A stretch of 64,000 nucleotides of DNA, from positions 55,630,066 to 55,694,065 of the forward strand of contig NC_084589.1 of NCBI RefSeq assembly GCF_033807715.1. Reading direction: 5' to 3'. The DNA is from Cololabis saira (taxonomy: Eukaryota; Chordata; Actinopteri; Beloniformes; Belonidae). Below the pieces are notes generated by a model. It made no database searches. It saw only the letters and a list, made by a program, of their open reading frames with translations, and was not told where the DNA came from. Position 1 is the stretch's first letter, and every line of letters starts with the position of its first letter. The position numbers and the translations under genes are program-made. Of this stretch, positions 1 to 9,825 are shown piece after piece.

Positions 1-1210
1 GCAGATTTGCACGCAACGTTCCTTTATGAATCACAGACCTGCGCAGCTGAATCCGCCTCTAATCCCGCCCTCTACACGCCCATAAATGCATATGGATGAG
101 CCTACTGAGCATGCGCAGTGGCTTCCTGCAGCCTGTTTGGCGTCAGAATGACGCCAAACAGACACTGACTTTCACGGAGAAAGAGATGTTGTAAATGATG
201 TGGAGGACAGGAAAACCACATTATTTGGTGGTCACAGTAAAAGTAAGAATAAGTATATAAATAGTATACAATAAAATAAAGCGAGTGAGTGGCAGCACGC
301 CGTTGCTGCGCTAAACGCCGTGAGTTCCCCGGCGCAACAGGGGGACACACGTCCCCCCGTCTTTTCAAAATCATGTTTTTTTCCCCTTACTTTTTACAGT
401 TTAAAAACTAACGGTAGGCTCAGCCTTAAATTGCAAATTATCAACACACTGTATGAAAGCGATACGAGAACGGACCCGCAGCCCCGCTTCACCCCCCGCT
501 CCCCCTCCTCCTCCCTCCCCTCAGAGCTGCTCAGGGCGGGTTTATGGTTCTGCGTCTGAGCCTACGGCGTAGGTGTAGGTGTAGGTGTAGGTGTAGGTGT
601 AGGTGTAGGTGCGCGGCGTAGGTGCGCGTCGCCGCGTACCCTACGCCGTAGGCTCTGCGTCGTTTTAACGCGGGACCCTAATTTAGGCACCATACACCCG
701 CACCTAAAGGTTTCACGCGCGCGTAAAACTCATATGAAAAAAAATCTGAGTCCCTTTAGGGGCTCCGTGGGGCTCCCTAAACGCAGCCCCTCATTTGTTC
801 TGTCCTAAAGCGGTGGGTGTGAGGAGGTTCCCGGCGTGTCACTGCAGCTGCAGCTCCAGCAGCACCAGAGTCCTGACTGACTGAGCTTCACACACAGAGG
901 ACACGATCAGAGCTATTTTATTTTATTTTATTTTATTATTTTATTATTATAAGTCTGATATATGTTGTGATATGTGATGACATTATTAAGAGTATGACAT
1001 GAATCTGGCTTCATTTCACCACCTCACAGCCTGCGTCGCCAGTTCCCCGTGTCTTAAGTAAATTCTTACGGGAGGGTCCGAGTTGCCGTAGGGATACGCA
1101 GATTTTTCGGTTAGTTTTTTCTTTTTAGATCCGAGGCTTTGCGTAGATGGTGGCTTCCGCAACTTTCAGGCGCCTTTTCTGCGCAAGCAAGCTTTATAGA
1201 TGAGGCCCCT
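1..1210. mobile_element. Probable non-autonomous Harbinger-like remnant (right end only)
   Basis: The right side closes with a TTTATAGATGAGGCCCC-type end near 1193-1208, which resembles the 'GGGGCCTCATCTATAAA' ends of fish Harbinger-type repeats. The left end lies outside the window, so no inverted repeat or target duplication can be checked. A palindromic MITE is nested at 541-685 and there is a short TTTTA-rich tract at 914-950. I see no gene here. The family call rests only on the end sequence. Confidence 0.3.
541..685. mobile_element. Palindromic MITE, copy 1, expanded by GTAGGT hexamers
   Basis: The element begins TTTATGGTTCTGCGT and ends with a diverged reverse complement (TTTTAACGCGGGACC, then CTAATTTA). 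The core is a CTACGGCGTAGG / CCTACGCCGTAGG palindrome. The loop side carries about seven tandem GTAGGT hexamers (about 567-610), absent from the two related copies at 50738-50863 and 61225-61304. No clear target duplication was found. Confidence 0.6.
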
Positions 1211-2022
1211 GGTTTCTCCTAATGATGTAGCCCTCCTACAAGAGACTACTGATGTGAAGAAGCACAGATTGTAGCTTTCCCATGGTTGTAAAAATGTAAA
1301 TAATTTGTGGGTCAGCAACGGCGGCCGCGTTGTGAAACCCACATTCTTGTACTCGTGACTAGCACGGATGTCACATAGTTGATCACATGTGAGCAAATGG
1401 AATGTGTAAGCATACAAGCTTACACATAATAAGCTCCAAGATTTGCATCCTATAAAAAAATATTGCAAACATTATCAACACTTCCCCTCACTGTGACTTT
1501 TTTTGAAGCTCTGCAAATAGACTTTATTCCTATACCAAAATGAATATGGATATGAAAATGAAATGAAATGAAAATGAAAATATTCTTGTATGTATAGATA
1601 ATTTTTAACCAGACTTAAATTGACAATGTCGTTGCCTTTGGTCCTAATGTCGATGAGGTCAACACCCATCAAGACCCATTAGGAAGCACAAACTCACGCC
1701 TCATGAAAGGATTACGGGTAGACTTATGACTATACCAAGCGATTCAGTTCTATATATGAAGAAGATGGGCTTCCATGCCATGGATGAATCCATGATATCA
1801 TTTCGCTCTGCTCTTACCTCTGCTGTTCAGTCAATCCACAGAAAAGTAAAAGCTGTCCAGTCTCTTCCTAGTGGCAAACCATGCCACCCGGAGACTTTGT
1901 GTCAGAGAAAACCTTGCTGGTCCAAGGCTCAACACGTCCTGCACCACCGACACTGGAGTCAAGTGTGAAGGGCGTCTAACCTGGTTCCACGCATCCCACT
2001 GTAAGAAAACAACACCTCCACC
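1211..2022. other. No gene recognised
   Basis: Mixed-composition sequence with several short open frames on both strands and no recognisable domain. A pyrimidine-rich CTCTTACCTCTGCTGTTCAG near 1811-1830 would fit a plus-strand splice acceptor upstream of the small frame at 2023, but nothing else supports an exon. Confidence 0.3.
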
Positions 2023-2307
2023 ATGCACCGGAAACCAGCTGGTTCCCTCTTCTTCCTGGGGGTCCTCGTCCTCACCACCGTCGGAGCCAGGGAAAGAAAC
2101 AACGCAGACTCGGAAAGCCCAGAAGTAGCTGAACTTCAACACCCCAAGACATCCACGACTGGCAGAGGAGCAGAGGAGCAGCGCAGGCCACAAGAGGCCC
2201 AGAAGCAGAAGCATTGTACATGCCAAGACACTCACATCTGTCACAGGAACAAGACAGATAACCTTACAAATACCACAAACGAGACAATTATACTACTTGA
2301 TATTTGA
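2023..2307 (+). CDS. Candidate small secreted peptide or first exon, uncertain
   Basis: A 94-residue frame whose ATG sits in a good initiation context (CTCCACCATGC). The first 22 residues (MHRKPAGSLFFLGVLVLTTVGA) look like a signal peptide with a small-residue cleavage site. The rest is hydrophilic and charged, has a KHCTCQDTHICH cysteine cluster and four overlapping N-glycosylation sequons near residues 77-90 (NKT, NLT, NTT, NET). A possible acceptor precedes it at about 1830. I do not recognise a family. A chance frame is quite possible: the opposite strand over 1831-2244 also encodes a hydrophobic N-terminus, so signal-peptide-like composition is not decisive here. Confidence 0.2.
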   Translation: MHRKPAGSLFFLGVLVLTTVGARERNNADSESPEVAELQHPKTSTTGRGAEEQRRPQEAQKQKHCTCQDTHICHRNKTDNLTNTTNETIILLDI

Positions 2308-2613
2308 ATTTGCTTTGTTGGCATGTTGTTATTTGGCTTCTGATCACATGTTTATGGTCAAAATATGTATGAATCAAACTACTACTAAAATTATGTACTC
2401 CACGGTAACTCCACCTGTACCATCAGTGGAGGAGGAAAATTCAGACTTTCTGTTCAAAATTGAGATTGATTGTAATTGAACATCACAAAAAAAAAGAAAG
2501 AAATAATGTGAATTGTCGAGACGCAATGTCATGCAAGTTCCAGTTTCCTGAAAACCCTGCAGGGGAACGATGCCTTGCAGGTTGCCCCAGCCTCATACCC
2601 CCGCTTGACCCAT

Positions 2614-2692
2614 TGTCACACATGTTCCTGCGTCTTGCATCCCGGCTGAGACAGGCACCCTGGAAGTGGCTTTGACTTCCAGCCCCTGCAGG
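2614..2692 (+). repeat. Fragment related to the LTR-like element at 3959
   Basis: Begins TGTCAC and shares, with a few substitutions, the stretch around GGAAGTGGCTTTGACTTCCA with 3959-4035. It appears to be only the first 80 bases of the same LTR-like sequence, so it is a truncated copy. Confidence 0.5.
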
Positions 2693-3127
2693 GAAAATGC
2701 AATGAATTGGAAGACAGGTTTTATTTGCGACAGAAATTCAATTTTAAACAAAACTCGGCCAGCTAGGCTACATCGAGCTGTTACTTTTCTTTTATCCCTT
2801 TTATCCACGTACGCGTCAATCTCATGACATCACTGAGTGATTCTTTGGGAAAAATGTTTGTTTTTGCATGTTTTGTCACATTTAAACAGACTCAAACACA
2901 CACAGAGTTTCTATGAGTTCATGTTTGTTCTAGTTCTGGTTAAAAAAGAAAAGTACAAAGGCTGGACATTTTGTGCTACTTGTGCTTAATTTTTTTTTTT
3001 TTATTCTGTTATTATTTTATTATTTATTAAAGTTCTTGAATTTACTTTAAGATTAATTTAATTTAGCTATTCTTTATTTTTTATTTATTTTATTGATTTA
3101 ATTTGCCTGAAAATGATTATTTTGTAC
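2693..3127. other. AT-rich spacer without recognised features
   Basis: AT-rich sequence with poly(T) and TTTATT runs between about 2988 and 3100. No open frame, RNA gene or transposon end could be supported. Confidence 0.4.
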
Positions 3128-3302
3128 TTCAGACGTTACTCAACAGTTACTCAGTACTTGAGTAGTTTTTTCACCAAGTACTTTTTTTACTTTTACTCAA
3201 GTAATTATTTGGATGATACTTTTTACTTCTACTTGAGTCATATTATTCTGAAGTAACAGTACTTTTACTTGAGTACAATTTTTGGCTACTCTACCCACCT
3301 CT
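3128..3302 (-). mobile_element. hAT-like MITE end (CAGAGGTGGGTAG family)
   Basis: Read on the minus strand, the sequence starts at 3302 with CAGAGGTGGGTAGAGTAGCC and continues with the ACTCAAGTAAAAGTACT-type repeats typical of a dispersed fish element. The matching opposite terminus was not found upstream, so the copy is truncated or diverged. A short dispersed repeat (CAGTAGGGGGCGG ... AGAGAAGAAGAAGAA) follows at about 3374-3440. Confidence 0.5.
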
Positions 3303-3844
3303 GGAAACAACATAAACAATCAAATAGAATTTAAAAAACAGGCTAAATGAAATGATGTTACACACTCTTGTACAGTAGGGGGCGGTATAAACCTTAAAGT
3401 TGGTTACGATCCGCCAATAAAACAGAGAAGAAGAAGAACATAAACAATCTCATTCTTACAGTCCGGTTATATAGAGTGCCGTTTCAGGCAAGATAGTGAC
3501 AATTAATGTAAGCAGGACGTCAGCAGGTGGAAATATTTCAAAATAAGGGACGACGACAGAAGCAAGACAGACTGCAGGCTGTCGGTGCGGCTAACGCGGC
3601 TAACGCGGCTAACGGCTAACTGGAATGTAACAATGGGATTGTTTATGTTGTACTGTGAGTTACGTGGAGTGTTTAATAAAGTTCCCTGTGAGTAAGGTTT
3701 GTCCAGTTTGTATAATTAAGGAAGATAGAATTTACTGAAACATGGAACAGCAGCTACAGCCACAGAGCAGCTGCTCAGCCAGGCTGCCAGGCCCGGGGAC
3801 CCGCGGGGCGGCTCAACGTCTCCCCCTAGCGGCGCTAACCAGTA

Positions 3845-3957
3845 ACTACAAGTATCGGTGTTTGGTATCGGAGAATTTTTGCGAGTACGAGTATGAGTAT
3901 ATGAGGGCAATATCGGCCCCGATACCAATACCAGTATCAGTATCGGGGCATCCCTAA
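3845..3957. mobile_element. hAT-like terminus fragment (TAGGGATGCCCCGATA end)
   Basis: The right end, read in reverse, is TAGGGATGCCCCGATACTGA followed by GTATCGG-type repeats, as in dispersed hAT-like elements. Only this end is present; it abuts the LTR-like element that starts at 3959. Confidence 0.4.
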
Positions 3958-3958
3958 T

Positions 3959-4331
3959 TGTCACGCAAGTTCCGGCGTCCTGAATCCCTGCTGAGATGGC
4001 ACCGTGGAAGTGGCTTTGACTTCCAGCTCCTGCAGAGACGAGGACCTGATCCACGGAGGATACCATATATGGACTTCCTGACTCCTCAGGGGGTAGTCCC
4101 AAACTGAAAGATCACACCTGACTGTAAATTACTTTTTGTCTCTCACTTGGCTTGTTTATTCCTGTCTTTGGTTGATTGAACTTCTTGTATAAAAACCCTG
4201 TTGTAAAATCTCTCTGGGTCGGCACACCAACTCAGACACGATCTGTGCTGGTCCTGCTCACCGCCGGCTACTGAATAAAACTCACTACTCACAAGCGGAC
4301 TTCTGAGCTGGTTTTGATAAATTCCTCAACA
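3959..4331 (+). mobile_element. Putative solo LTR
   Basis: Begins TGTCACG and ends CTCAACA, the TG...CA boundary expected of an LTR. It carries in order a TATA-like GTATAAAAACCC at about 4188, an AATAAA polyadenylation signal at about 4274 and a short downstream tail, as in U3-R-U5. No flanking gag/pol, primer-binding site or clear target duplication is visible, so this would be a solo or orphan LTR. A partial copy lies at 2614. Family unknown. Confidence 0.5.
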
Positions 4332-4671
4332 CAGCAAAGGGGGGAAAAAAAGAAAAATAAGGAATAACAAGTGTGTTCCTGTATATGCTTTATGCATTAC
4401 GCACAAATAAAACGATCATCATGAATATCATTTATTTGATAATTTGGCTGCTATACAGCATGTTCTCGCTGCAAATCAACCACGTCGCCGTGCGTGAAGC
4501 AGAACTGTTTACATGAACGCATTCGTGCGTCAGCACTTCAGTCCCCTGGACGTGCTGTCAGACCGGGCTGTCCAGGCAGCCGTGACACCGATCCTCCTGC
4601 CCGAGCCCGAGCACCTACATGTGTGATGACAGGGAATTAGTGCATTGACGAGCAGCGCTGCGTGTCTCCAC

Positions 4672-5596
4672 CAGTGTTGTATTAGTTACTGAAAAATAGT
4701 AACTAGTTACCGTTACTAGTTACTTCATTAAAAAGTAACTCAGTAACTCAGCTACTTAGACCAAAAAGTAATGCGTTACTATGAAAAGTAACTTTTTAGT
4801 TACTTTAAATAAAAACGTTCTTTTAAATGCTCCCATTAATGCCCCTCTAGCCTTCATTTCAGCAGGTTCTGTATGGATTTACATTGTGCATCTTGTTCTA
4901 CATTCTGATTGGCTAAACAGTCTCCCCGCTTCTTCACTTCCTGTATCAATAACGTTGGTCGCTTAACAACAAGCTGAGAACGGCCAATGAGCTTCAGCAG
5001 CAGCTGAAGAACCTTTGATGAATCGTTCATTACAGTCTCAGATATAATAACCAATGGTGGCATGTCGGTTTATAAGAATCTTTTTGCCCAGAAGAAAAAA
5101 TAGCGAAGACAACAACTCATAACTATTTTCTTCTCTGGTAAAAACACAGCTGCACCGCGGGGTTTAGGATAAAAAGACGCTACAGAGTCGGGATGCAGCA
5201 GCATCAGAAGAGCAGTGGAATACGTGCGAGGCGGTGCTGATCTCTGCAATTTGAAGCCCTCTATAATTGTAAAAAGAATTTAACTTATCACGGGTTCTTT
5301 TTGGAACATAACCCCTGCTAAAAACCAGGGATTGCTGTAATTCCACGTTGCAAAACTCGCCTTCTTTTGGCTCATGACCGTCATGTTTTAGAAAGAACAC
5401 ACGCCCACTAAGTTTCCTCCGGTCTCCGAGTGTGGGGAAAAAGGCTTCACTGTATCCAGAAATAACGGAGTAACACACCGTTTGGTAACGGTAACTGCGT
5501 TACTGAATTTAAAAAGTAATGCGTTAGAGTTTTAGTTTTCGCAAAACTAACGGCGTTACTGTAACCCGTTACTAAATAACGTTAGTCCCAACACTG
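4672..5596. mobile_element. Non-autonomous hAT element, 925 bp, with perfect 8-bp target duplication
   Basis: The ends are CAGTGTTG at 4672 and CAACACTG at 5596, with extended TAGTTAC/GTAACG-rich subterminal repeats. The identical octamer GTCTCCAC flanks both ends (4664-4671 and 5597-5604), the signature of hAT insertion. The interior shows no transposase; the 104-residue minus frame at 5164-5478 has no recognisable motif. Confidence 0.9.
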
Positions 5597-5604
5597 GTCT
5601 CCAC

Positions 5605-7136
5605 GCCCGCTGTGTCTCCAAACATCCGCAAATACAACGTTGATAAATGCAATAGTGAAAAAAGTCAAGCAGCTAAATAAACTTCAGAATATTTTTTTGA
5701 GGTGAAGGATTCTGTTTTACTAGTCAGGAGGAAACAATGTGGTCCTATATGCTGAATGATCGTTAAGATAATTTGTCCTAATTCGTCCATCTTTCACATT
5801 TAATAAAAACAATACATTTCCTCATTATTCTCTTACCAAGACTACTTCTTATTTAGTTGCAGTCTTGTTTTCATCATGAAAAAGGGTCATTGAAGTATAT
5901 TTATCATCTTAGTTTTTCATTATAACACACATAACGCACAGGCAGCAGGAATTAGTGCGTTAGGTAGCAGTGCTGCGTGTGAAAATGCGCTGATAGTGAT
6001 CGGTGATCGATTTGCCTGGCATCGATTGATTTGGTTTCAGAACCGGACAGCTCCTCCAAAGAGCTTCTAAAAGAGTGAAACTAAAGAACGGTGTTAAGAA
6101 GTCATCTGAGAAACACTCGTATCTAAGGGCCCCTTCTTAGTTGAAACCTTCTTTGAACCTCTCTTAAATCCTTAAGAGAGGTCGGATCTGGGAAACCCGG
6201 CCGATGTCTTTATAGATTCACCGGGAACTCGCACAACTCTGGGTTAACCAACTCTGGGTTACTTGAGTTGATTCATAACCGGTGTGTTGGAACCAACTGA
6301 GCGGGTTTAGTCGTCATGGGTTCAAGTAACCTCAAGATGAGACTTTAACTCAGTGTTTGTTAAACCTCCCACCTGGAATACCCCCAGGATCTCTTCTTGG
6401 CTCTCCAAACTACAGGTTCGGCCATGATTGATCCCTTTTAATTTTAATATTGATAAAGTTTGTTTTGAATAGCTTAGTTTATGTCACTATTTCTCAGGAA
6501 AAAAAACTAATTTAGCTGAAGAGAGGAAACTAATTTGTTGACACAGAAATAATTAGAAGTTGAAAACTGGACTTGAAGCATTTAATTAATCTATATTTCT
6601 TTCACCTAAAGAAAAAAAAAAGAAAACGACAACTTGGTGAAAGTGAATATATTTATTCATTTGAAAATGACCCATCACCAAACAAATGCTTTGCAGTTGT
6701 TACAGAGAAAACAATGATTAACTGAGTCGACGATCCCCCTCATGTCTGTTCCCCGAGAGAAACCTTAAAATTATTACATTTTATGTAAATTCATTTATGT
6801 CTTATTACTATGCAAAATCAACATGTAAAACCGTTTATGAAATGTAGTACAATATAGAAGGGATTTAATTGTTGTAGGATAATAATTCAAGAAAATACAT
6901 TAGACGAAAAAAAATCTGACAAACTTATCATATATTGATATGTTTCCATTAAATGGATGAAAATCCCCTTTTTCCAACACACCATTAATTCCAGAAGACA
7001 ATTAACATAATATGATTACAGCAAATGACTAACAAGCTGATAAACCCGTTTTTGTAGTAATACCACTTCTGACCACATGGGGAACCAATGGGTCTGCGTT
7101 GTTGAAGAAAGACCAACCGACGATACTGAGCTAATG
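5605..7136. other. No gene recognised
   Basis: AT-rich sequence with a few low-copy-looking motifs. A stretch at about 5936-5985 (GGAATTAGTGCGTTA...GCTGCGTGTG) resembles 4630-4668, suggesting an old local duplication. Around 6236-6330 there are CTCTGGGTTA repeats reminiscent of Harbinger-like termini, but no paired ends. No convincing coding frame. Confidence 0.4.
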
Positions 7137-7194
<58 letters not shown>

Positions 7195-7221
7195 TAATAA
7201 TAATAATAATAATAATAATAT

Positions 7222-7253
<32 letters not shown>

Positions 7254-7310
7254 AGAATAAGAATAAGAATAAGAATAAGAATAATAAGAATAATAATAAT
7301 AATGATAATG
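7137..7310. repeat. Compound (TAA)n / (AAGAAT)n microsatellite
   Basis: Long runs of TAA with interruptions (ATG, ATT) pass into an inverted ATT run and then AATAAG hexamers. Open frames across it on both strands (poly-Ile, poly-Leu, poly-Asn) are by-products of the repeat. Confidence 0.95.
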
Positions 7311-7746
7311 AGTGAGGCCGATCTGCCACATCTTGTAATATCACTTTGTCCCACAATAAGTGCACTTTGTTGTTGGTGATGCAGCTGACATAAACTTTAT
7401 TGTTACATGATGTCAATGTGTTATTTCTACATAATATGGCTTTAAACATTCCAGGTAAGTAAAATGTCTATTTTGAATGCAAAGAGAAGTTCTTGAAACG
7501 ATTGATTTTCTACCACGCTATAGCAATTTGTTACCATGACAAAAAAAAGCTGAGGGAACACAACCCCAATTACAATAATTCGTCAGTGCCAGCATGAGTA
7601 GGAGCTCATATCAGAGTCCAACACTGAACCGAAACATTCTCTTATATGATTCTATCAATATTCAAATACTGTGACTTTAAAAATTATTATTCTTATTCAC
7701 ACAAACTAGAAAACTGGTACTGGATCACTAACTATGTCATTTAGAT
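7311..7746. other. No feature recognised; ends in a hAT target site
   Basis: Unremarkable AT-rich sequence. Its last eight bases, ATTTAGAT (7739-7746), are the left target-site duplication of the following hAT element. Confidence 0.4.
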
Positions 7747-7897
7747 CAGGGGTTCTTAACCTTTCTGACCTTGGGGCCCAATTTTTTCAGTACAGAGTGG
7801 CCCGGGGCCCGTTAAATATTAACACTGTATAGCAGGGGTATTCAACTTTAAGAGGTCCATTTAGAGAAAATTTACTCAAGCGAAGGTCCAGAACATC

Positions 7898-7988
<91 letters not shown>

Positions 7989-9168
7989 GTAGCCTCATAG
8001 TTGTATCAACATCTGCATCTGACTGTTATATTAAAAAAGTACATATTTGCCAATTAACATGTTTAACTTGAATTAAACATATTTTTTTCTCTTAAAAATA
8101 AAGTAGATTTTATTTTATTTTTCAAATGCTATCTTATTTTATTTCTCTACCAGCAGTTTGAATTCCCCCTTTTCTTTGTTAATTGTCTCAACACATTTTT
8201 ATACTAAATTAATATAAACACATCTTAACAATTTAAGGTTCAGGTTCAGGTTCTCATATGCATGTGGAGGTGCTCATTGATGAGCCTGAAACGATATTTA
8301 GTTTTAATTATGTTCACTGTGGAGAAAGCTGCTTCACAGCTGTATCTGGACCCAAACATGGGTGTTTTAAGATGCTCAGCTTATTTTTCTGTGACTTCAG
8401 TTCAGACTTGAGTGGATATGTTTGATGAAAAACGTTGTGTTTTGTTTCAGTGGCGTTTCACTTTGGCACTTTGAACGCCACGGTCTCTGAACGTATGAGA
8501 CACTGGTTTTGTCCCAGTGGGAAGACTGAACAGGATGAATTTGTCCATTCCGGGTTGCATATTTAAAAATACAGCGAGGACAAAACTTAGTTTGATTTTA
8601 CTTAGTTATTTACATTAATAAGTTGTCAGGACTCAGTGTGTCGGGTTCATCCGAGCCTGATCAGCTACGACGGGCACAGCCCGCACCGCAGCTCTCTGGT
8701 CGCGCTGCAGCACTTTACTTTCTGATGCTTTTTCGAAAGCCCGAACAGTCCAGTCCAGCAGACACGACAGCCCACGCATCTACATCTACCATCTTTCACC
8801 AGTAACGACGGAGCCCACCGCCCGAGCGGCAGCCTCAGCCGACCTCCCCGGCCGCGGGGACGCGCCGGGATAAATGAGCACGCCGCGCTCGCTCGCTCTG
8901 GGCGCAGACCCAAGTAATCGATCCCTAATCCTGGCGGATCTAAACCTACTCTGTGCAAAATGAAGGATTTTCTCTGTAAAGACACACCATTTCTCTTACT
9001 ATTACACGTACAGCTAGCTGAGTGTCTTCTCCTCATTTGGTTGGGAGTTGCTATGCAGTCCCGCGGCCCCCGCGGCCCACACGTACAAAACTGAATTTTT
9101 TTTGGCGGCCCACTAGATGGCGCTCGCGGCCCAAGTGTGGGCCGCGGCCCTATGGTTAAGAATCACTG
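7747..9168. mobile_element. hAT element, 1422 bp, with perfect 8-bp target duplication
   Basis: The ends are CAGGGGTTCTTAACC at 7747 and GGTTAAGAATCACTG at 9168, a slightly diverged inverted pair. ATTTAGAT flanks both sides (7739-7746 and 9169-9176). Inside, at about 7832, a second hAT-like end (CAGGGGTATTCAACTTTAAG) begins, pointing to a nested fragment, followed by an 80-base (TA)n tract. No intact transposase frame. The insertion lies just beyond the 3' end of the SecA-like gene. Confidence 0.9.
7902..7984. repeat. (TA)n microsatellite
   Basis: About 40 uninterrupted TA units inside the hAT element. Confidence 0.95.
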
Positions 9169-9176
9169 ATTTAGAT

Positions 9177-9825
9177 CATCATTAAAAAAACACCAGTTTT
9201 TCCTTTTGAGCGTCTGCTCAGGATTCATGTACAAGCATAAAAAATAAGTTTTAATTCAAAGCTTCCATAAAATTGCATCAACATGTGGTAAGATTTCTTT
9301 CATCATAATGAATGATGATGATGTACTTTACTGACGATGTCATAACATTATCTACAGTAAGGTTTCTATTTCCACATAAAATGTGTGTGATTATTAATGC
9401 GACACACAGAGCAAAGTGGTTTCTAAAAACTGGTTGTGTCTACTTCTGTTTTGGAAAAGTACTTGCTGCTGGTCTTTAACTTTTGACTTTAGTTTACTGC
9501 AATGAGCCCATCAACAGTAAGTAAAACTTAAGATGAATTTCAATCAAAAACAGATAGAAAATGAAGTGTTTTGGACACCAATCCAGAGAGGCCTCGTTAC
9601 GACCGCCAGGAAGGTCCACGACCCTGCGGTTGTTTCTCCTCACATGGTCACAACTGCAGAAAGAACACAAAACCACTCTGGTTAGCTGTTAAACATTTGC
9701 AAAAGTATACAGTGTAACTGTGTTTTACTTTCAAAACATAAAAACAAAACAAAACAAAACAAAGAAAAAGAATTACTTGTCAGTGCTTAATTGCAATAAC
9801 CTATTAAAAGTTAAACGTTACCTTT
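9177..9825 (-). other. Likely 3'UTR of the SecA-like gene, with possible 3'UTR intron
   Basis: Read on the minus strand, the stop codon is followed after four bases by GGTAACG, a possible splice donor at about 9820. TTGTGTTCTTTCTGCAG near 9661-9677 is a good acceptor. Removing about 155 bases would leave the stop codon unchanged. A weak ATTAAA polyadenylation-like hexamer lies near 9251-9256. All of this is inferred from consensus sequences; the transcript end is not established. Confidence 0.35.

Noticed and set aside
2200..2260. Endothelin-like Cys pattern (KHCTCQ...CH)
   Set aside because: The spacing of cysteines and the lack of the conserved C-terminal part do not fit an endothelin peptide.
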